A stretch of DNA of 50,771 nt from assembly GCF_003859795.1 (NCBI RefSeq), contig NZ_RQYI01000016.1:1-50771 (forward strand), given 5' to 3'. The notes beneath the pieces are model-generated. The model did no database searches and was not told where the DNA came from. It saw only the letters and a program-made list of their open reading frames with translations. The DNA is from Alloprevotella sp. OH1205_COT-284 (GTDB taxonomy: Bacteria; Bacteroidota; Bacteroidia; Bacteroidales; Bacteroidaceae). Shown one piece after another: positions 9,056-16,862 of this stretch (position 1 is the first letter of the stretch; each line of letters opens with the position of its first letter). Made by a program: the position numbers and the translations under genes.

Positions 9056-10237
9056 TTAGGATTGGGCTTGGAGGGATGGGGGAGATTGAGGCTTTCCGTT
9101 GTTGCCTCTGCCCGATTTGAAATCGTCGCCGTTGCGTGAGCGGCCGTTGTTTCGGTTGCGGTTTCGATTTTTTCGTTTCGTTTTGTCGAAGCGTGTGAGA
9201 TCGTCTTGTTCGGCCAAATCTACGGTTCTTTTGAGCGTGGGGGCATTTTCGTTGTCGAGGAATTCGGGCTTTTGTCCGTTGCGGTTCATCTCGATGACGG
9301 CCACGGCTCTTTCGGCCGGTATGGTGACGAGGTTGGCTGCCATGCGCTTGTCGGTGGAGTAGGTGACGCGTGCGTTGAGAATGTCGGTTTTGAAATGATA
9401 GTAGGTGGCGTCGAGGGTTTCGAGCGGCGTGTTTCGGTCGGGCAGATGGCGATGGGCTTCGTTGTAGACGTCGAGCTCGTAGTTGAGGCAGCATTTTAGT
9501 TTGCCACACTGTCCGGCCAGTTTCTGCGGATTGGGCGATATGTCTTGCATGCGCGCGGAGCCGGTCGATACGGTTTGGAAGTTTTTCACCCACGTCGAGC
9601 AACAGAGTTCCCTTCCGCAAGGGCCGATTCCGCCAATTCGCCCGGCCTCCTGCCGTGCTCCGATCTGTCGCATTTCGATGCGCACGTGGAAGGTTTCGGC
9701 CAGTACTCTGATGAGTTTTCGGAAATCCACGCGTGCGTCGGCGATGTAGTAGAATATGGCTTTGTTGCAGTCGCCTTGATATTCCACGTCGCCGATTTTC
9801 ATGTCGAGTTCGAGTTGTTTGGCAATCTGCCGGCTTTGGATCATGGTGTCGTTTTCGCGGCTTCGTGCCTCTTCCCATTTTTCGAGGTCTGCGGGTCGTG
9901 CTTTTCGGTAAACGCGTTTTATTTCGGTGCCGGTTTTGAGCTGTGCTTTCTTCATTTGCAGGGGCACGAGCGATCCTGTGAGGGTGACGGTGCCGATGTC
10001 GTGTCCGGGCGATGCTTCGACGGCCACGATGTCGCCTTTTACGAGGTCGAGATGATTGTCGTTGCGGAAGTAGCCTTTGCGCGTGTTCTTGAATTGCACT
10101 TCGACAAGGTCTGAGATGTCGTTGTTGCCCGGCACGTCGCTCATGTAGTCGAACGTGTTGAGCTGCTGCTTGGAACAGCCGCAGCCGCAGGCCGCGAAAC
10201 CTCGCAGACAAGGGTCGGTGATGTAGTTTTCAGACAT
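9056..10237 (-). CDS. ricT: PSP1-domain regulator of the RicT/YaaT family
   Basis: A 393-residue protein with a PSP1 C-terminal domain. Clear motifs are VEVQFKNTRKGYF near the start, KAIFYYIADARVDFRKLIRVLAETF...IEMRQIGARQEAGRIGGIG, and the cysteine-rich CGRELCCSTW and CGKLKCCLNYE, which bind an iron-sulfur cluster in Bacillus RicT (YaaT). There the Ric complex helps RNase Y-dependent mRNA maturation; in Bacteroidetes the role is unproven. An N-terminal CGCGC adds cysteines. The last 55 residues are basic and low in complexity (KRKNRNRNRNNGRSRNG), possibly RNA-binding. The ATG at 10237 is preferred over an upstream in-frame ATG because it follows an exact promoter. Confidence 0.88.
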   Translation of the reverse strand: MSENYITDPCLRGFAACGCGCSKQQLNTFDYMSDVPGNNDISDLVEVQFKNTRKGYFRNDNHLDLVKGDIVAVEASPGHDIGTVTLTGSLVPLQMKKAQLKTGTEIKRVYRKARPADLEKWEEARSRENDTMIQSRQIAKQLELDMKIGDVEYQGDCNKAIFYYIADARVDFRKLIRVLAETFHVRIEMRQIGARQEAGRIGGIGPCGRELCCSTWVKNFQTVSTGSARMQDISPNPQKLAGQCGKLKCCLNYELDVYNEAHRHLPDRNTPLETLDATYYHFKTDILNARVTYSTDKRMAANLVTIPAERAVAVIEMNRNGQKPEFLDNENAPTLKRTVDLAEQDDLTRFDKTKRKNRNRNRNNGRSRNGDDFKSGRGNNGKPQSPPSLQAQS

Positions 10238-10347
10238 GGAGAGAGGTATGGTTGAAGCTCTGAGGGCGAGCTGTTGGAAAGAGGATTGAGGGAAATGGAG
10301 GCGCGCCGAAAAAAAGAGGGGCACGTATATTTATATAGTGATTTGTG

Positions 10348-10378
10348 CAAAAATACGCTTTTTCGGGGAGCTGACAAA
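10348..10378 (-). promoter_or_regulatory. Promoter of the ricT-gldH-porT operon
   Basis: Minus strand: TTTG at 10378-10375, 19-base spacer, TATTTTTG at 10355-10348, an exact match to the Bacteroidetes consensus. The ricT ATG lies about 110 bases downstream. The rest of 10238-10535 shows no gene. Confidence 0.8.
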
Positions 10379-10535
10379 ATAGGTTGAAATTTTTCGGCGA
10401 TGAGAAGCCGTGTTTTCCAAAAGGCTCGTGGCGACATCCGAAAGCGGTTTGCGGCGACATCTGCCGGATACGGCGGCGTTTCGGTGGAGGGCATCGGCAT
10501 CGGTTTTATGGAGGTTGTCGTCACGGTGTGTTCGT

Positions 10536-11390
10536 CTAAATGCCTCCGCCCTCTTGGAAGGTGTGTTCGTGTTGCGATTGTCCCTGCAACACGCGGCTGT
10601 AAGGCGGCAGGTCGGTGGTTTGCCACACGTTGCCACCGATGACGCTGTCGTGCCCGATGGTGATGCGCCCGAGAATGGAGGCACCCGAGTAGACCACGAC
10701 GTTGTCTTCGAGAATGGGATGTCGGGGGAGGTTGAGCATGGTGCCGTCGGGGGCGGTGCGAAAGGATTTTGCGCCGAGCGTGACGCCCTGATAGAGGCGC
10801 ACTCCGCGCCCGATGATGCACGTTTCGCCGATGACGACGCCCGTGCCGTGGTCAATGGCGAAATACTCACCGATGCGCGCGGCCGGATGAATGTCGATGC
10901 CCGTTTGGGAGTGTGCCAATTCGGTGATGATGCGCGGCAGAATGGGCACGCCGAGGCGGTGGAGAGCGTGTGCCATGCGATAGTGGAGAATGGCACGGAT
11001 GGCGGGATAGCACAGAATGACTTCTTCAAAACTCACGGCCGCCGGGTCGCCGTCGAACATGGCTTTCACGTCGCGCCCGAGCGTGCGGCGCAGGGAGGGT
11101 ATGGTGTCCATGAAACGGGCGGTGAGGGTGCGGGCGCAGTCTTCGCGACCGTTCACGCAGAGGCTTACCTCGATTTGTTCGCAAAGGATGCGCGCCAGCT
11201 GTGAGAGGCACTCCACGGTGGGGCGTGCCGTGAAATAGCCCGAAAAGACGAGGTCGCGAAACAGACTCATCGCTTCTTCGAGACGGGCAGGGACGATGCC
11301 GGCCGTTTCGACCGATGGGATGTGCGGATCGGGCTGCGAGAGGTCGAGCGTGAGGCGGGCGATGTGGTCGGGCGTGAGGGTGTGTAGCAT
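10536..11390 (-). CDS. cysE: Serine O-acetyltransferase
   Basis: A 284-residue enzyme making O-acetylserine from serine and acetyl-CoA, the first step of cysteine synthesis. The N-terminal helical part is long, as in Bacteroidetes forms. The C-terminal left-handed beta-helix holds ITELAHSQTGIDIHPAARIGEYFAIDHGTGVVIGETCIIGRGVRLYQGVTLGA, with the DIHP and DHGTGVVIGET signatures, and ends in NVWQTTDLPPYSRVLQG. The start at 11390 (MLHTLTPDHIARL) is preferred; a frame extension to 11510 has no family similarity. It is divergent from cysK, the next enzyme of the pathway, so both may be controlled from the shared 178-base interval. Confidence 0.93.
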   Translation of the reverse strand: MLHTLTPDHIARLTLDLSQPDPHIPSVETAGIVPARLEEAMSLFRDLVFSGYFTARPTVECLSQLARILCEQIEVSLCVNGREDCARTLTARFMDTIPSLRRTLGRDVKAMFDGDPAAVSFEEVILCYPAIRAILHYRMAHALHRLGVPILPRIITELAHSQTGIDIHPAARIGEYFAIDHGTGVVIGETCIIGRGVRLYQGVTLGAKSFRTAPDGTMLNLPRHPILEDNVVVYSGASILGRITIGHDSVIGGNVWQTTDLPPYSRVLQGQSQHEHTFQEGGGI

Positions 11391-11472
11391 GGGGAAAGGG
11401 CGGTTGTGCCGGCCGATGTCGGCGATTTTGAGAATTATTTTGACGGAGGGAGCTTCGACTTTGTGGCGCGTT

Positions 11473-11518
11473 GCGTACCTTTGCACCGACATGAGCGATG
11501 CAGAGGGCAAAGGTACGC
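11473..11518. promoter_or_regulatory. Facing -7 elements between cysE and cysK
   Basis: TACCTTTG occurs on the plus strand at 11476-11483 and on the minus strand at 11515-11508, as parts of a perfect 12-bp inverted repeat (11473-11484 and 11507-11518). Transcription would start near 11490 rightward and near 11501 leftward, giving overlapping 5' ends. Neither has a good TTTG box at the normal distance. Confidence 0.45.
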
Positions 11519-11568
11519 ATTCCTACCCGAAAGCCCGCGCGTGTCGTTCACAATAAATCAGAAACAAC

Positions 11569-12498
11569 ATGTCAAAAATCGCATCTTCCATACTCGACCT
11601 TGTGGGCAACACGCCCCTCGTCGAGGTCAATCGCGTGGCGACCGCCTTGTCGCTGAAAGCGCGCCTTCTGCTCAAAGTCGAGTCTTTCAATCCGGCCGGA
11701 TCGGTCAAAGACCGCGTTGCCGAGGCCATGATAGTCGCCGCCGAATCCGCCGGCACATTGCGCGCGGGCGGCACCATCGTCGAACCGACGAGCGGCAATA
11801 CCGGCGTGGGGCTTGCCCTCGCGGCTGCCGTCAGGGGCTATCGCCTCGTTGTGGTCATGCCCGAAACGATGAGCATCGAGCGTCGGCGGCTGGTGGCGGC
11901 CTACGGGGCGGAGGTGGTGCTCACGCCCGGTGTCGAGGGCATGAAGGGTGCCATTGCCAAGGCCGAAGAACTGCGGCAGACCATTGAGGGGGCGGTGACG
12001 CTGGGGCAGTTTGACAACCCGGCCAACCCCTTGCGCCACCAAACCGCCACGGCCGAAGAAATCTGGCGTGACACCGCCGGAAGGGTCGATGTCTTCGTGG
12101 CCGGCGTGGGCACGGGCGGCACGATTTCGGGTGTGGGCAGGGGGTTGAAGTCCCACAATCCGGCCGTGCAGGTGGTGGCCGTCGAGCCTGAGTCCTCGCC
12201 CGTGTTGAGCGGCGGCGCGCCCTCGCCCCACAAAATTCAAGGAATTGGCGCGGGCTTCGTGCCGCGCAACTACTGCCCGGAGGTGGTCGATCGCATCGTG
12301 TCGGTGAGCAACGATGCGGCGTTCGAGCATGCCCGTCTGTTGGCGCGCACCGAGGGTGTGTTGGTCGGCATTTCGTCGGGTGCGGCCTTTGCCGCCGCTT
12401 TGTCGCTGGCCAAAGAGGCCGACTACGCCGGCAAAACCATCGTCGTTCTCCTGCCCGACACGGGCGAGCGTTATCTTTCGACCCCGCTGTTCGATTGA
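11569..12498 (+). CDS. cysK: Cysteine synthase A (O-acetylserine sulfhydrylase)
   Basis: A 309-residue PLP enzyme of normal length that turns O-acetylserine and sulfide into cysteine. The cofactor lysine is Lys47 in NPAGSVKDR; TSGNTG binds the substrate carboxylate; GTGGTISGVGRGLK binds the PLP phosphate; GISSGAAFAAAL and LPDTGERYLSTPLF end the protein. The IQGIGAGFVP segment is the usual site for CysE docking. It stands opposite cysE across a shared regulatory interval and is followed after about 105 bases by an independent regulator gene. Confidence 0.96.
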   Translation: MSKIASSILDLVGNTPLVEVNRVATALSLKARLLLKVESFNPAGSVKDRVAEAMIVAAESAGTLRAGGTIVEPTSGNTGVGLALAAAVRGYRLVVVMPETMSIERRRLVAAYGAEVVLTPGVEGMKGAIAKAEELRQTIEGAVTLGQFDNPANPLRHQTATAEEIWRDTAGRVDVFVAGVGTGGTISGVGRGLKSHNPAVQVVAVEPESSPVLSGGAPSPHKIQGIGAGFVPRNYCPEVVDRIVSVSNDAAFEHARLLARTEGVLVGISSGAAFAAALSLAKEADYAGKTIVVLLPDTGERYLSTPLFD

Positions 12499-12571
12499 AC
12501 GCCGCAGATACACCGCACGTTGGTCGATAAGAAAAACAGGCATAACTTGTCTTTATGTGACGAGAAATGCC

Positions 12572-12579
12572 TATTTTTG
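12572..12579 (+). promoter_or_regulatory. -7 element before the XRE regulator gene
   Basis: TATTTTTG at 12572-12579 matches TAnnTTTG, 24 bases before the ATG. A CTTG at 12546-12549 could be a poor -33 box with a 22-base spacer. Confidence 0.55.
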
Positions 12580-12603
12580 CGTATTATATGATAGGTTGAA
12601 CGT

Positions 12604-12924
12604 ATGAGTAAAGCAACGATGGGGACGAATTTGCCCCGAAAACTCGAACAAAAGATGCAGATCGTGGGCGAGCAGATCAAGTTGGCTCGTTTGCGGCGCA
12701 ATCTGAGCGTGGCGCAAATCGCAGAGCGTGCCACCTGCTCGCCGCTCACCGTTTCGCGCATTGAGCGCGGTGTGCCCACGGTGTCCATCGGCATTTATCT
12801 CCGTGTGCTCTATGCCTTGCAGCTCGACGACGACATTCTTGCCCTCGCCCGACAGGACGAAATCGGACGGCGGCTGCAAGACCTTGCGCTCAAACCGCGC
12901 CTCCGCGCCTCCAAAAAAGAATGA
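12604..12924 (+). CDS. XRE/Cro-type DNA-binding protein, HipB-like orphan antitoxin
   Basis: A 106-residue protein with a helix-turn-helix at about residues 23-75: VGEQIKLARLRRNLSVAQIAERATCSPLTVSRIERGVPTVSIGIYLRVLYAL. This and the basic C-terminal tail (LKPRLRASKKE) resemble the small regulators that precede hipA-like kinase genes in Bacteroidetes, where they bind the promoter and neutralise the kinase. Here the partner is gone: 3 bases after the stop a hipA-like start (MNTLRVYADFER) runs for 12 codons and ends in TAG. It may persist as an orphan repressor. It could also be an ordinary XRE regulator. Confidence 0.75.
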   Translation: MSKATMGTNLPRKLEQKMQIVGEQIKLARLRRNLSVAQIAERATCSPLTVSRIERGVPTVSIGIYLRVLYALQLDDDILALARQDEIGRRLQDLALKPRLRASKKE

Positions 12925-12927
12925 CCG

Positions 12928-12966
12928 ATGAATACTCTCCGCGTTTATGCCGATTTCGAGCGATAG
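12928..12966 (+). pseudogene. 12-codon stub of a HipA-type N terminus
   Basis: ATG at 12928 reads MNTLRVYADFER then TAG (12964-12966). A short N-terminal strand of the form LxVYADF followed by a charged turn is how HipA N-terminal domains of Bacteroidetes begin, and the spacing after the regulator is that of a hipB-hipA operon. No kinase sequence follows; the next 115 bases lead to a stem-loop and the 3' end of phoA. The segment is very short, so the call rests mainly on context. Confidence 0.5.
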
Positions 12967-13003
12967 CCTTTCCGCCTTGGGCGCGACGAGAGGGGAGAAA
13001 CGT

Positions 13004-13057
13004 AAATTCCGCAAACCGTGTTTTCTGCGAAGATGAAAAGCGCGGTTTGCGGAATTT
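13004..13057. terminator. 15-bp perfect stem-loop between the orphan regulator and phoA
   Basis: AAATTCCGCAAACCG (13004-13018) pairs exactly with 13043-13057 around a 24-base loop. It lies just beyond the 3' end of the minus-strand phosphatase and of the plus-strand regulator, so it probably ends both transcripts, though the T tracts are short. Confidence 0.6.
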
Positions 13058-13083
13058 GTGTTTTGGCGGTTCTGCCTTTGGCG

Positions 13084-14505
13084 TTATTGTTTTTCGGGCA
13101 TTTTGTAGCCGGCCAGTCGGGCTATGGTGCGGGGGATTTCGGTGTTGTCGATGCGTCCGCGGAAGTGTTCGGCTCCTGCTCCGATGGCGAAGACGGGAAC
13201 GTAGCCGTTGGTGTGCAGACCGGACGACCAGCCGATCTTGGCGTGGTGGTTGAGGATGCGTTTGGCGAGGTCGGCCAGTTCGATTTCGGTGGAGTAGAGG
13301 GAGGCCGATTTCTTGTCGGCTTTCTTCATCATCTTTTCGTAGGCCTCTTTGAGTTGTTGCTCTTGCTTGGGGGTGGGTTGGAGTGTTCGCCAGAAGCCGA
13401 AGTGTTCTTCGAGGTCGCGTTTGACGACGTCGTAGTCGAAGTCTTTGCCCATTTTGTCGCGCAGTTCGAGCAGGTGTCGGCTGTAATCGTAGCTGCTGAG
13501 CCGTTGATGGGCAAGGAGGTCTGTGCGCAGAATGTAGTTGCTGTTGCCCAAGGCGAGGCCTCCGGTTTCGTGGTCGGCGGTGACGACGATGAGGGTTTCA
13601 TCGGGGTGTTGGCGATAGAAGTCGTAGGCGATGCCTATGGCTTTGTCGAAGTCGATGACTTCCTCGAATGCGGTTGCGGCGTCGTTGGCGTGGCATGCCC
13701 AGTCGATTTTTCCGCCTTCGATCATGCAGAAGAAGCGTTGGGCGTTTTTCTTCATCAGAAATTCTATGGCCGATTGTGTGATTTCGGTCAGCGTCATGGC
13801 TTGTTCGGTGCGGTCGATGGCGTAGGGCAGCGATGAGCGGTCGCGTTGCGAGGCTTGCTCGGTTTGCAGGAGAATGATGCGTTCGGCCTTGTCGCGTTTT
13901 TTGATGAAGTCTTCCCGTCCTCTGGCTATGGTGTAGCCTGCGTTGCGCGATTGTTGGTAGAGGTCGGGTGCTCCGGGGGTGGGGTCGTCGGGTTTGAGGA
14001 AGTCGCTTCCGCCGAAAAAGTCGAAGCCGGATCGGGTGAGGTCTTGTCCGATTTCGTAGTATTTTTTGCGGTGCTTTTGGTGTGCGTAGAAGGAGGCCGG
14101 TGTGGCGTGGTCCACGCTCACGCTGGTGGCGATGCCCACGGCGGCTCCGCTCTCGCGCGCCCACACGGCCACGGAGGTGATGGGAGTGAGGCTGTCGGTG
14201 AGCAGACCGATGGCGTTGTTGTAGGTTTTGTGTCCGCAGGCCAATGCGGTGCCGGCTGCGGCGGAGTCGGTGATGCCGTGGCTGTGGCTTTGGGTGGTGA
14301 CGAGGCCTGTGTTGGGAAATCCTGCGAAGAGGAGGGGTTGTGTACCGATGTGTCCTTGTCGGGCGGCGAGGTAGGTTTCGGTGCCGTTCACTTGATTGAC
14401 GCCCATGCCGTCGCCGATGAAGTAGAACACGTATTTTGGGGTTTGCTGGGCGAGGGCGGCGGCCGATGCGAGGACGAAGAGGAGGGAGAGAAATATGCGT
14501 TTCAT
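13084..14505 (-). CDS. phoA: Alkaline phosphatase, exported
   Basis: A 473-residue exported phosphomonoesterase. After the signal peptide (MKRIFLSLLFVLASAAALAQ) come the metal-site FIGDGMGVNQ (Asp32), the nucleophile motif TDSAAAGTALACGHKTYNNAIG (Ser81), MIEGGKIDWACHANDAA, VTADHETGG, and the late histidine in GLHTNGYVPVFAIG. These are the residues that hold two Zn and one Mg in this superfamily. It releases phosphate from organic esters in the periplasm or outside the cell. The ATG at 14505 gives the signal peptide; an in-frame extension to 14601 does not look real. It stands alone. Confidence 0.93.
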   Translation of the reverse strand: MKRIFLSLLFVLASAAALAQQTPKYVFYFIGDGMGVNQVNGTETYLAARQGHIGTQPLLFAGFPNTGLVTTQSHSHGITDSAAAGTALACGHKTYNNAIGLLTDSLTPITSVAVWARESGAAVGIATSVSVDHATPASFYAHQKHRKKYYEIGQDLTRSGFDFFGGSDFLKPDDPTPGAPDLYQQSRNAGYTIARGREDFIKKRDKAERIILLQTEQASQRDRSSLPYAIDRTEQAMTLTEITQSAIEFLMKKNAQRFFCMIEGGKIDWACHANDAATAFEEVIDFDKAIGIAYDFYRQHPDETLIVVTADHETGGLALGNSNYILRTDLLAHQRLSSYDYSRHLLELRDKMGKDFDYDVVKRDLEEHFGFWRTLQPTPKQEQQLKEAYEKMMKKADKKSASLYSTEIELADLAKRILNHHAKIGWSSGLHTNGYVPVFAIGAGAEHFRGRIDNTEIPRTIARLAGYKMPEKQ

Positions 14506-14689
14506 GTTGTGAAGGGTTGAGGTGGTTTTTATTTGTCGATGAGTGGTTTGGGGATTGCGGCGCAGGCGGAGAATGCGTTGCGCCGGTGCGAAGGTACGCA
14601 TTTTTTCGTAGTTTCGTTGTCGGGGGTTGCAAAAAAAAACGGTCGGGCACGGCGGTTATTTGAGTCGGGTTGAGCTAAACTTGTATTTG

Positions 14690-15016
14690 CTTCGTCACAC
14701 ATCGGGGAAGGAGGTAGATCACAAAACGGACAGATTAAATGTTGAGGTTCGTTTTGAAAAGGAAACGGTGTAGCTGACACAAAGCCAAATGTGTGAGTTG
14801 TTTAATAAATCCAAGTCAGCGATAAGCGAACACATCAACAAAATTTTTGATGAAAGGGAATTGGACGCAAATTCAGTTGTTCGGAATTTCCGTACAACTG
14901 CGGAAGACGGCAAAAGCTGCAATGTGAATTACTACAATCTTACTATGGTCATTTCCGTCGGATGTCGGGTTAAATTTCAACCGGGTACGCAGGGCGGATT
15001 TTTGTTGCAAGGGTAA
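14690..15016 (+). pseudogene. RhuM-family gene fragment, internal stop and 3' truncation
   Basis: In one frame this reads a RhuM-like N terminus: SGKEVDHKTDRLNVEVRFEKETV, a TAG stop at 14771-14773, then LTQSQMCELFNKSKSAISEHI and ELDANSVVRNFRTTAEDG...YYNLTMVISVGCRVKFQPGTQ. In intact RhuM proteins the stop position is a tryptophan (ETVWLTQ), so one base change (TGG to TAG) explains it. After GTQ the similarity ends and the frame closes at 15016, so about two thirds of the gene are missing. The piece is A+T-rich compared with its neighbours. RhuM-family genes often travel with mobile or restriction-type islands. Confidence 0.8.
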
Positions 15017-15111
15017 AATCAGACAAGATGCTTGAAGCATTGTCTTTCGATTAGAAATGTGCAGAACCGGATTGAGGGGGAAAGGGATAGGAGGCGGATT
15101 TTTTTGGATTG

Positions 15112-15153
15112 GAGGTAGAAAATTCTGCACCGCGGTGCAGAATTTTCTACCTC
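15112..15153. repeat. 42-bp perfect palindrome
   Basis: The sequence is fully self-complementary around the centre 15132/15133 (CCGCGG core), with arms GAGGTAGAAAATTCTGCAC. It ends in CTACCTCTGAG, the motif repeated at 4461-4543 and 36550-36591. Together with the RhuM fragment, it fills the interval 14506-15253, where no intact gene is seen. Confidence 0.85.
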
Positions 15154-15253
15154 TGAGTTTGTGGCGATGCGGCGGCAGAGGGGGATGTGAGGGTGTCGGG
15201 AGGGAAGCATGGAGATGGCGGCAGGAGTGGTGGGCGCAGGTGTGGGGGATACG

Positions 15254-15284
15254 AAAAAAAGCACCTCGCGCGGGCGGGGTGCTT
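15254..15284 (-). terminator. Rho-independent terminator of pyk
   Basis: Minus strand: AAGCACC (15284-15278) pairs with GGTGCTT (15265-15259), followed by seven T. It lies about 65 bases after the pyk stop. Confidence 0.8.
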
Positions 15285-15349
15285 GTCGATGTGTGGAGGG
15301 ATGTGTGGTTGCGGCGTGTCGGCCGCGTGTTTTTTTCGGTGGTGAGGGG

Positions 15350-16771
15350 TTATTGTTCGAGTTCGAGCAGGTCGCTCACTTCGTCGAGTTCCATGAAACT
15401 TGTGCTTTGCTCCTTGCGGTGGCTTCCGAGGAATACGATGCGGTCTTCGTGTGTGATGATGCGCTTTTCGAGGAGGTATCGGAGGGCTACTTGGAGAAAT
15501 TCGTGTCCGGTGCTTTCTTCGGGCATGTGCATGGCGTATACGCCGTAGCTGAGGGCGAGGTGGCGCACGGTTTCGTCGCGATTGCAAAGGGCGAGCACGG
15601 TGTTTTTGCTTCGGTATGAGGATACGAATCGTGCGGAGCGTCCGGTGAGGCTGTCGAGGATGATGGCGCGCAGGTTCATCAGTTGTGTGGCTTGCACGGC
15701 TTCTTTGGCGAAGAACTCGGTGATGGAGGGTTGCTCGGGCAGCGGAATGTCGATTTTTCCGCCGTTGGCGATGAGGTCTTTTTCGGCCTGCCACGCGATA
15801 TTGGCCATGACTTCGACGGCCTTGACGGGATATTCTCCGTAGGCGGTTTCTCCGCTGAGCATGAGGGCGTCGGTGTGTGAGTAGACGGCGTTGGCGATGT
15901 CGGTGACTTCGGTGCGCGTGGGGCGCGGGTTGGTGATCATGCTTTGGAGCATCTGCGTGGCGACGATGACGGGCTTGTGTGCGCGGATGCACTTGTCGAT
16001 GAGGCGTCGCTGTATGCCGGGTATGAATTGTTCGGGTACTTCGATGCCGAGGTCGCCTCGGGCTACCATGATGCCGTCGGCCATTTCGATGATTTCGTCG
16101 ATGTTGTCTACGCCTTCTTGGTTTTCGATTTTGGCGATGATGCGGATGTTGCTGCCTCGCTCGCTGAGGATTTCGCGCACGTCGCGCACGTCTTCTTTGG
16201 AGCGCACGAAACTGTGTGCGATGAAATCGAGGTTGTTTTCGACGGCGAAGATGATGTTGTCGCGGTCTTTGGGGGTGAGTGAGGGGAGGTTGATGCGCAC
16301 GCCGGGCACATTGACACTTTTGCGCGAATTGAGGACGGCATCGTTTTCGACGGTGCAGACGAGGTGTTCTTCCTCTTTGCCGTAGACGATCAGACCGAGT
16401 GCGCCGTCGTCGATGAGAATGTGGGAGCCGACGCGCAGGTCGTGGACGAAGTGGGGATAGGTCACGGCGATGCACTCTTGGGTGGTGATGCGGTCGGGGT
16501 CGCCCACGACGTGCACGGTGGTGCCTTTGACGAAATTGATGGGCTCTTGGCAGACGGTGGTGCGCACTTCGGGACCTTTGGTGTCGACGAGGATGCCGAT
16601 GTCTTCACTGACGGCGCGCACGTTGTCGATCACGCGCTTCATGCCTTCGTGGTCTTGGTGGGCGGTGTTGAGGCGCACCACATTCATGCCGGCGTCGTAG
16701 AGTTTTTGGAGAAGCTCCACGTCGCAACGTTTGTCGGAGATCGTTGCGACTATTTTGGTCTTTTTGTACAT
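15350..16771 (-). CDS. pyk: Pyruvate kinase
   Basis: A 473-residue glycolytic enzyme making ATP and pyruvate from phosphoenolpyruvate and ADP. It starts MYKKTKIVATISDKRCD, has VRLNTAHQDHEGM, LVDTKGPEVRTT, the catalytic IAKIENQEGVDNIDEIIEMADGIMVARGDLGIEVP signature with its Mg ligands and lysine, and ATQMLQSMITNPRPTRTEVTDIANAVYSHTDALMLSGETAYGEYP. The C-terminal regulatory domain is present. The family's usual TCSH in the N-terminal strand appears here as NTAH. A TACCTTTG element lies 41 bases upstream and a terminator downstream, so it is probably monocistronic. Confidence 0.96.
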   Translation of the reverse strand: MYKKTKIVATISDKRCDVELLQKLYDAGMNVVRLNTAHQDHEGMKRVIDNVRAVSEDIGILVDTKGPEVRTTVCQEPINFVKGTTVHVVGDPDRITTQECIAVTYPHFVHDLRVGSHILIDDGALGLIVYGKEEEHLVCTVENDAVLNSRKSVNVPGVRINLPSLTPKDRDNIIFAVENNLDFIAHSFVRSKEDVRDVREILSERGSNIRIIAKIENQEGVDNIDEIIEMADGIMVARGDLGIEVPEQFIPGIQRRLIDKCIRAHKPVIVATQMLQSMITNPRPTRTEVTDIANAVYSHTDALMLSGETAYGEYPVKAVEVMANIAWQAEKDLIANGGKIDIPLPEQPSITEFFAKEAVQATQLMNLRAIILDSLTGRSARFVSSYRSKNTVLALCNRDETVRHLALSYGVYAMHMPEESTGHEFLQVALRYLLEKRIITHEDRIVFLGSHRKEQSTSFMELDEVSDLLELEQ

Positions 16772-16811
16772 GGCGGAAAAAGCGGAAATAAAAGGTGGGT
16801 GAATTTGGAGG

Positions 16812-16819
16812 CAAAGGTA
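16812..16819 (-). promoter_or_regulatory. -7 element of the pyk promoter
   Basis: Minus-strand TACCTTTG, an exact TAnnTTTG match, 41 bases before the pyk ATG. The -33 region (TTAG) is a partial match. It lies in the 91-base gap after lpxB, so pyk need not depend on the surE-lpxB transcript. Confidence 0.6.
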
Positions 16820-16862
16820 TGAATTATTGGCGGTTTGGCCTAATGTGACGTCGGAAAATGTG

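Noticed and set aside
8559-10211. A 550-codon minus-strand frame running through ricT into gldH
   Set aside because: Only the last 162 codons are real (gldH with its signal peptide); the rest is an Arg/His/Pro-rich shadow of ricT.
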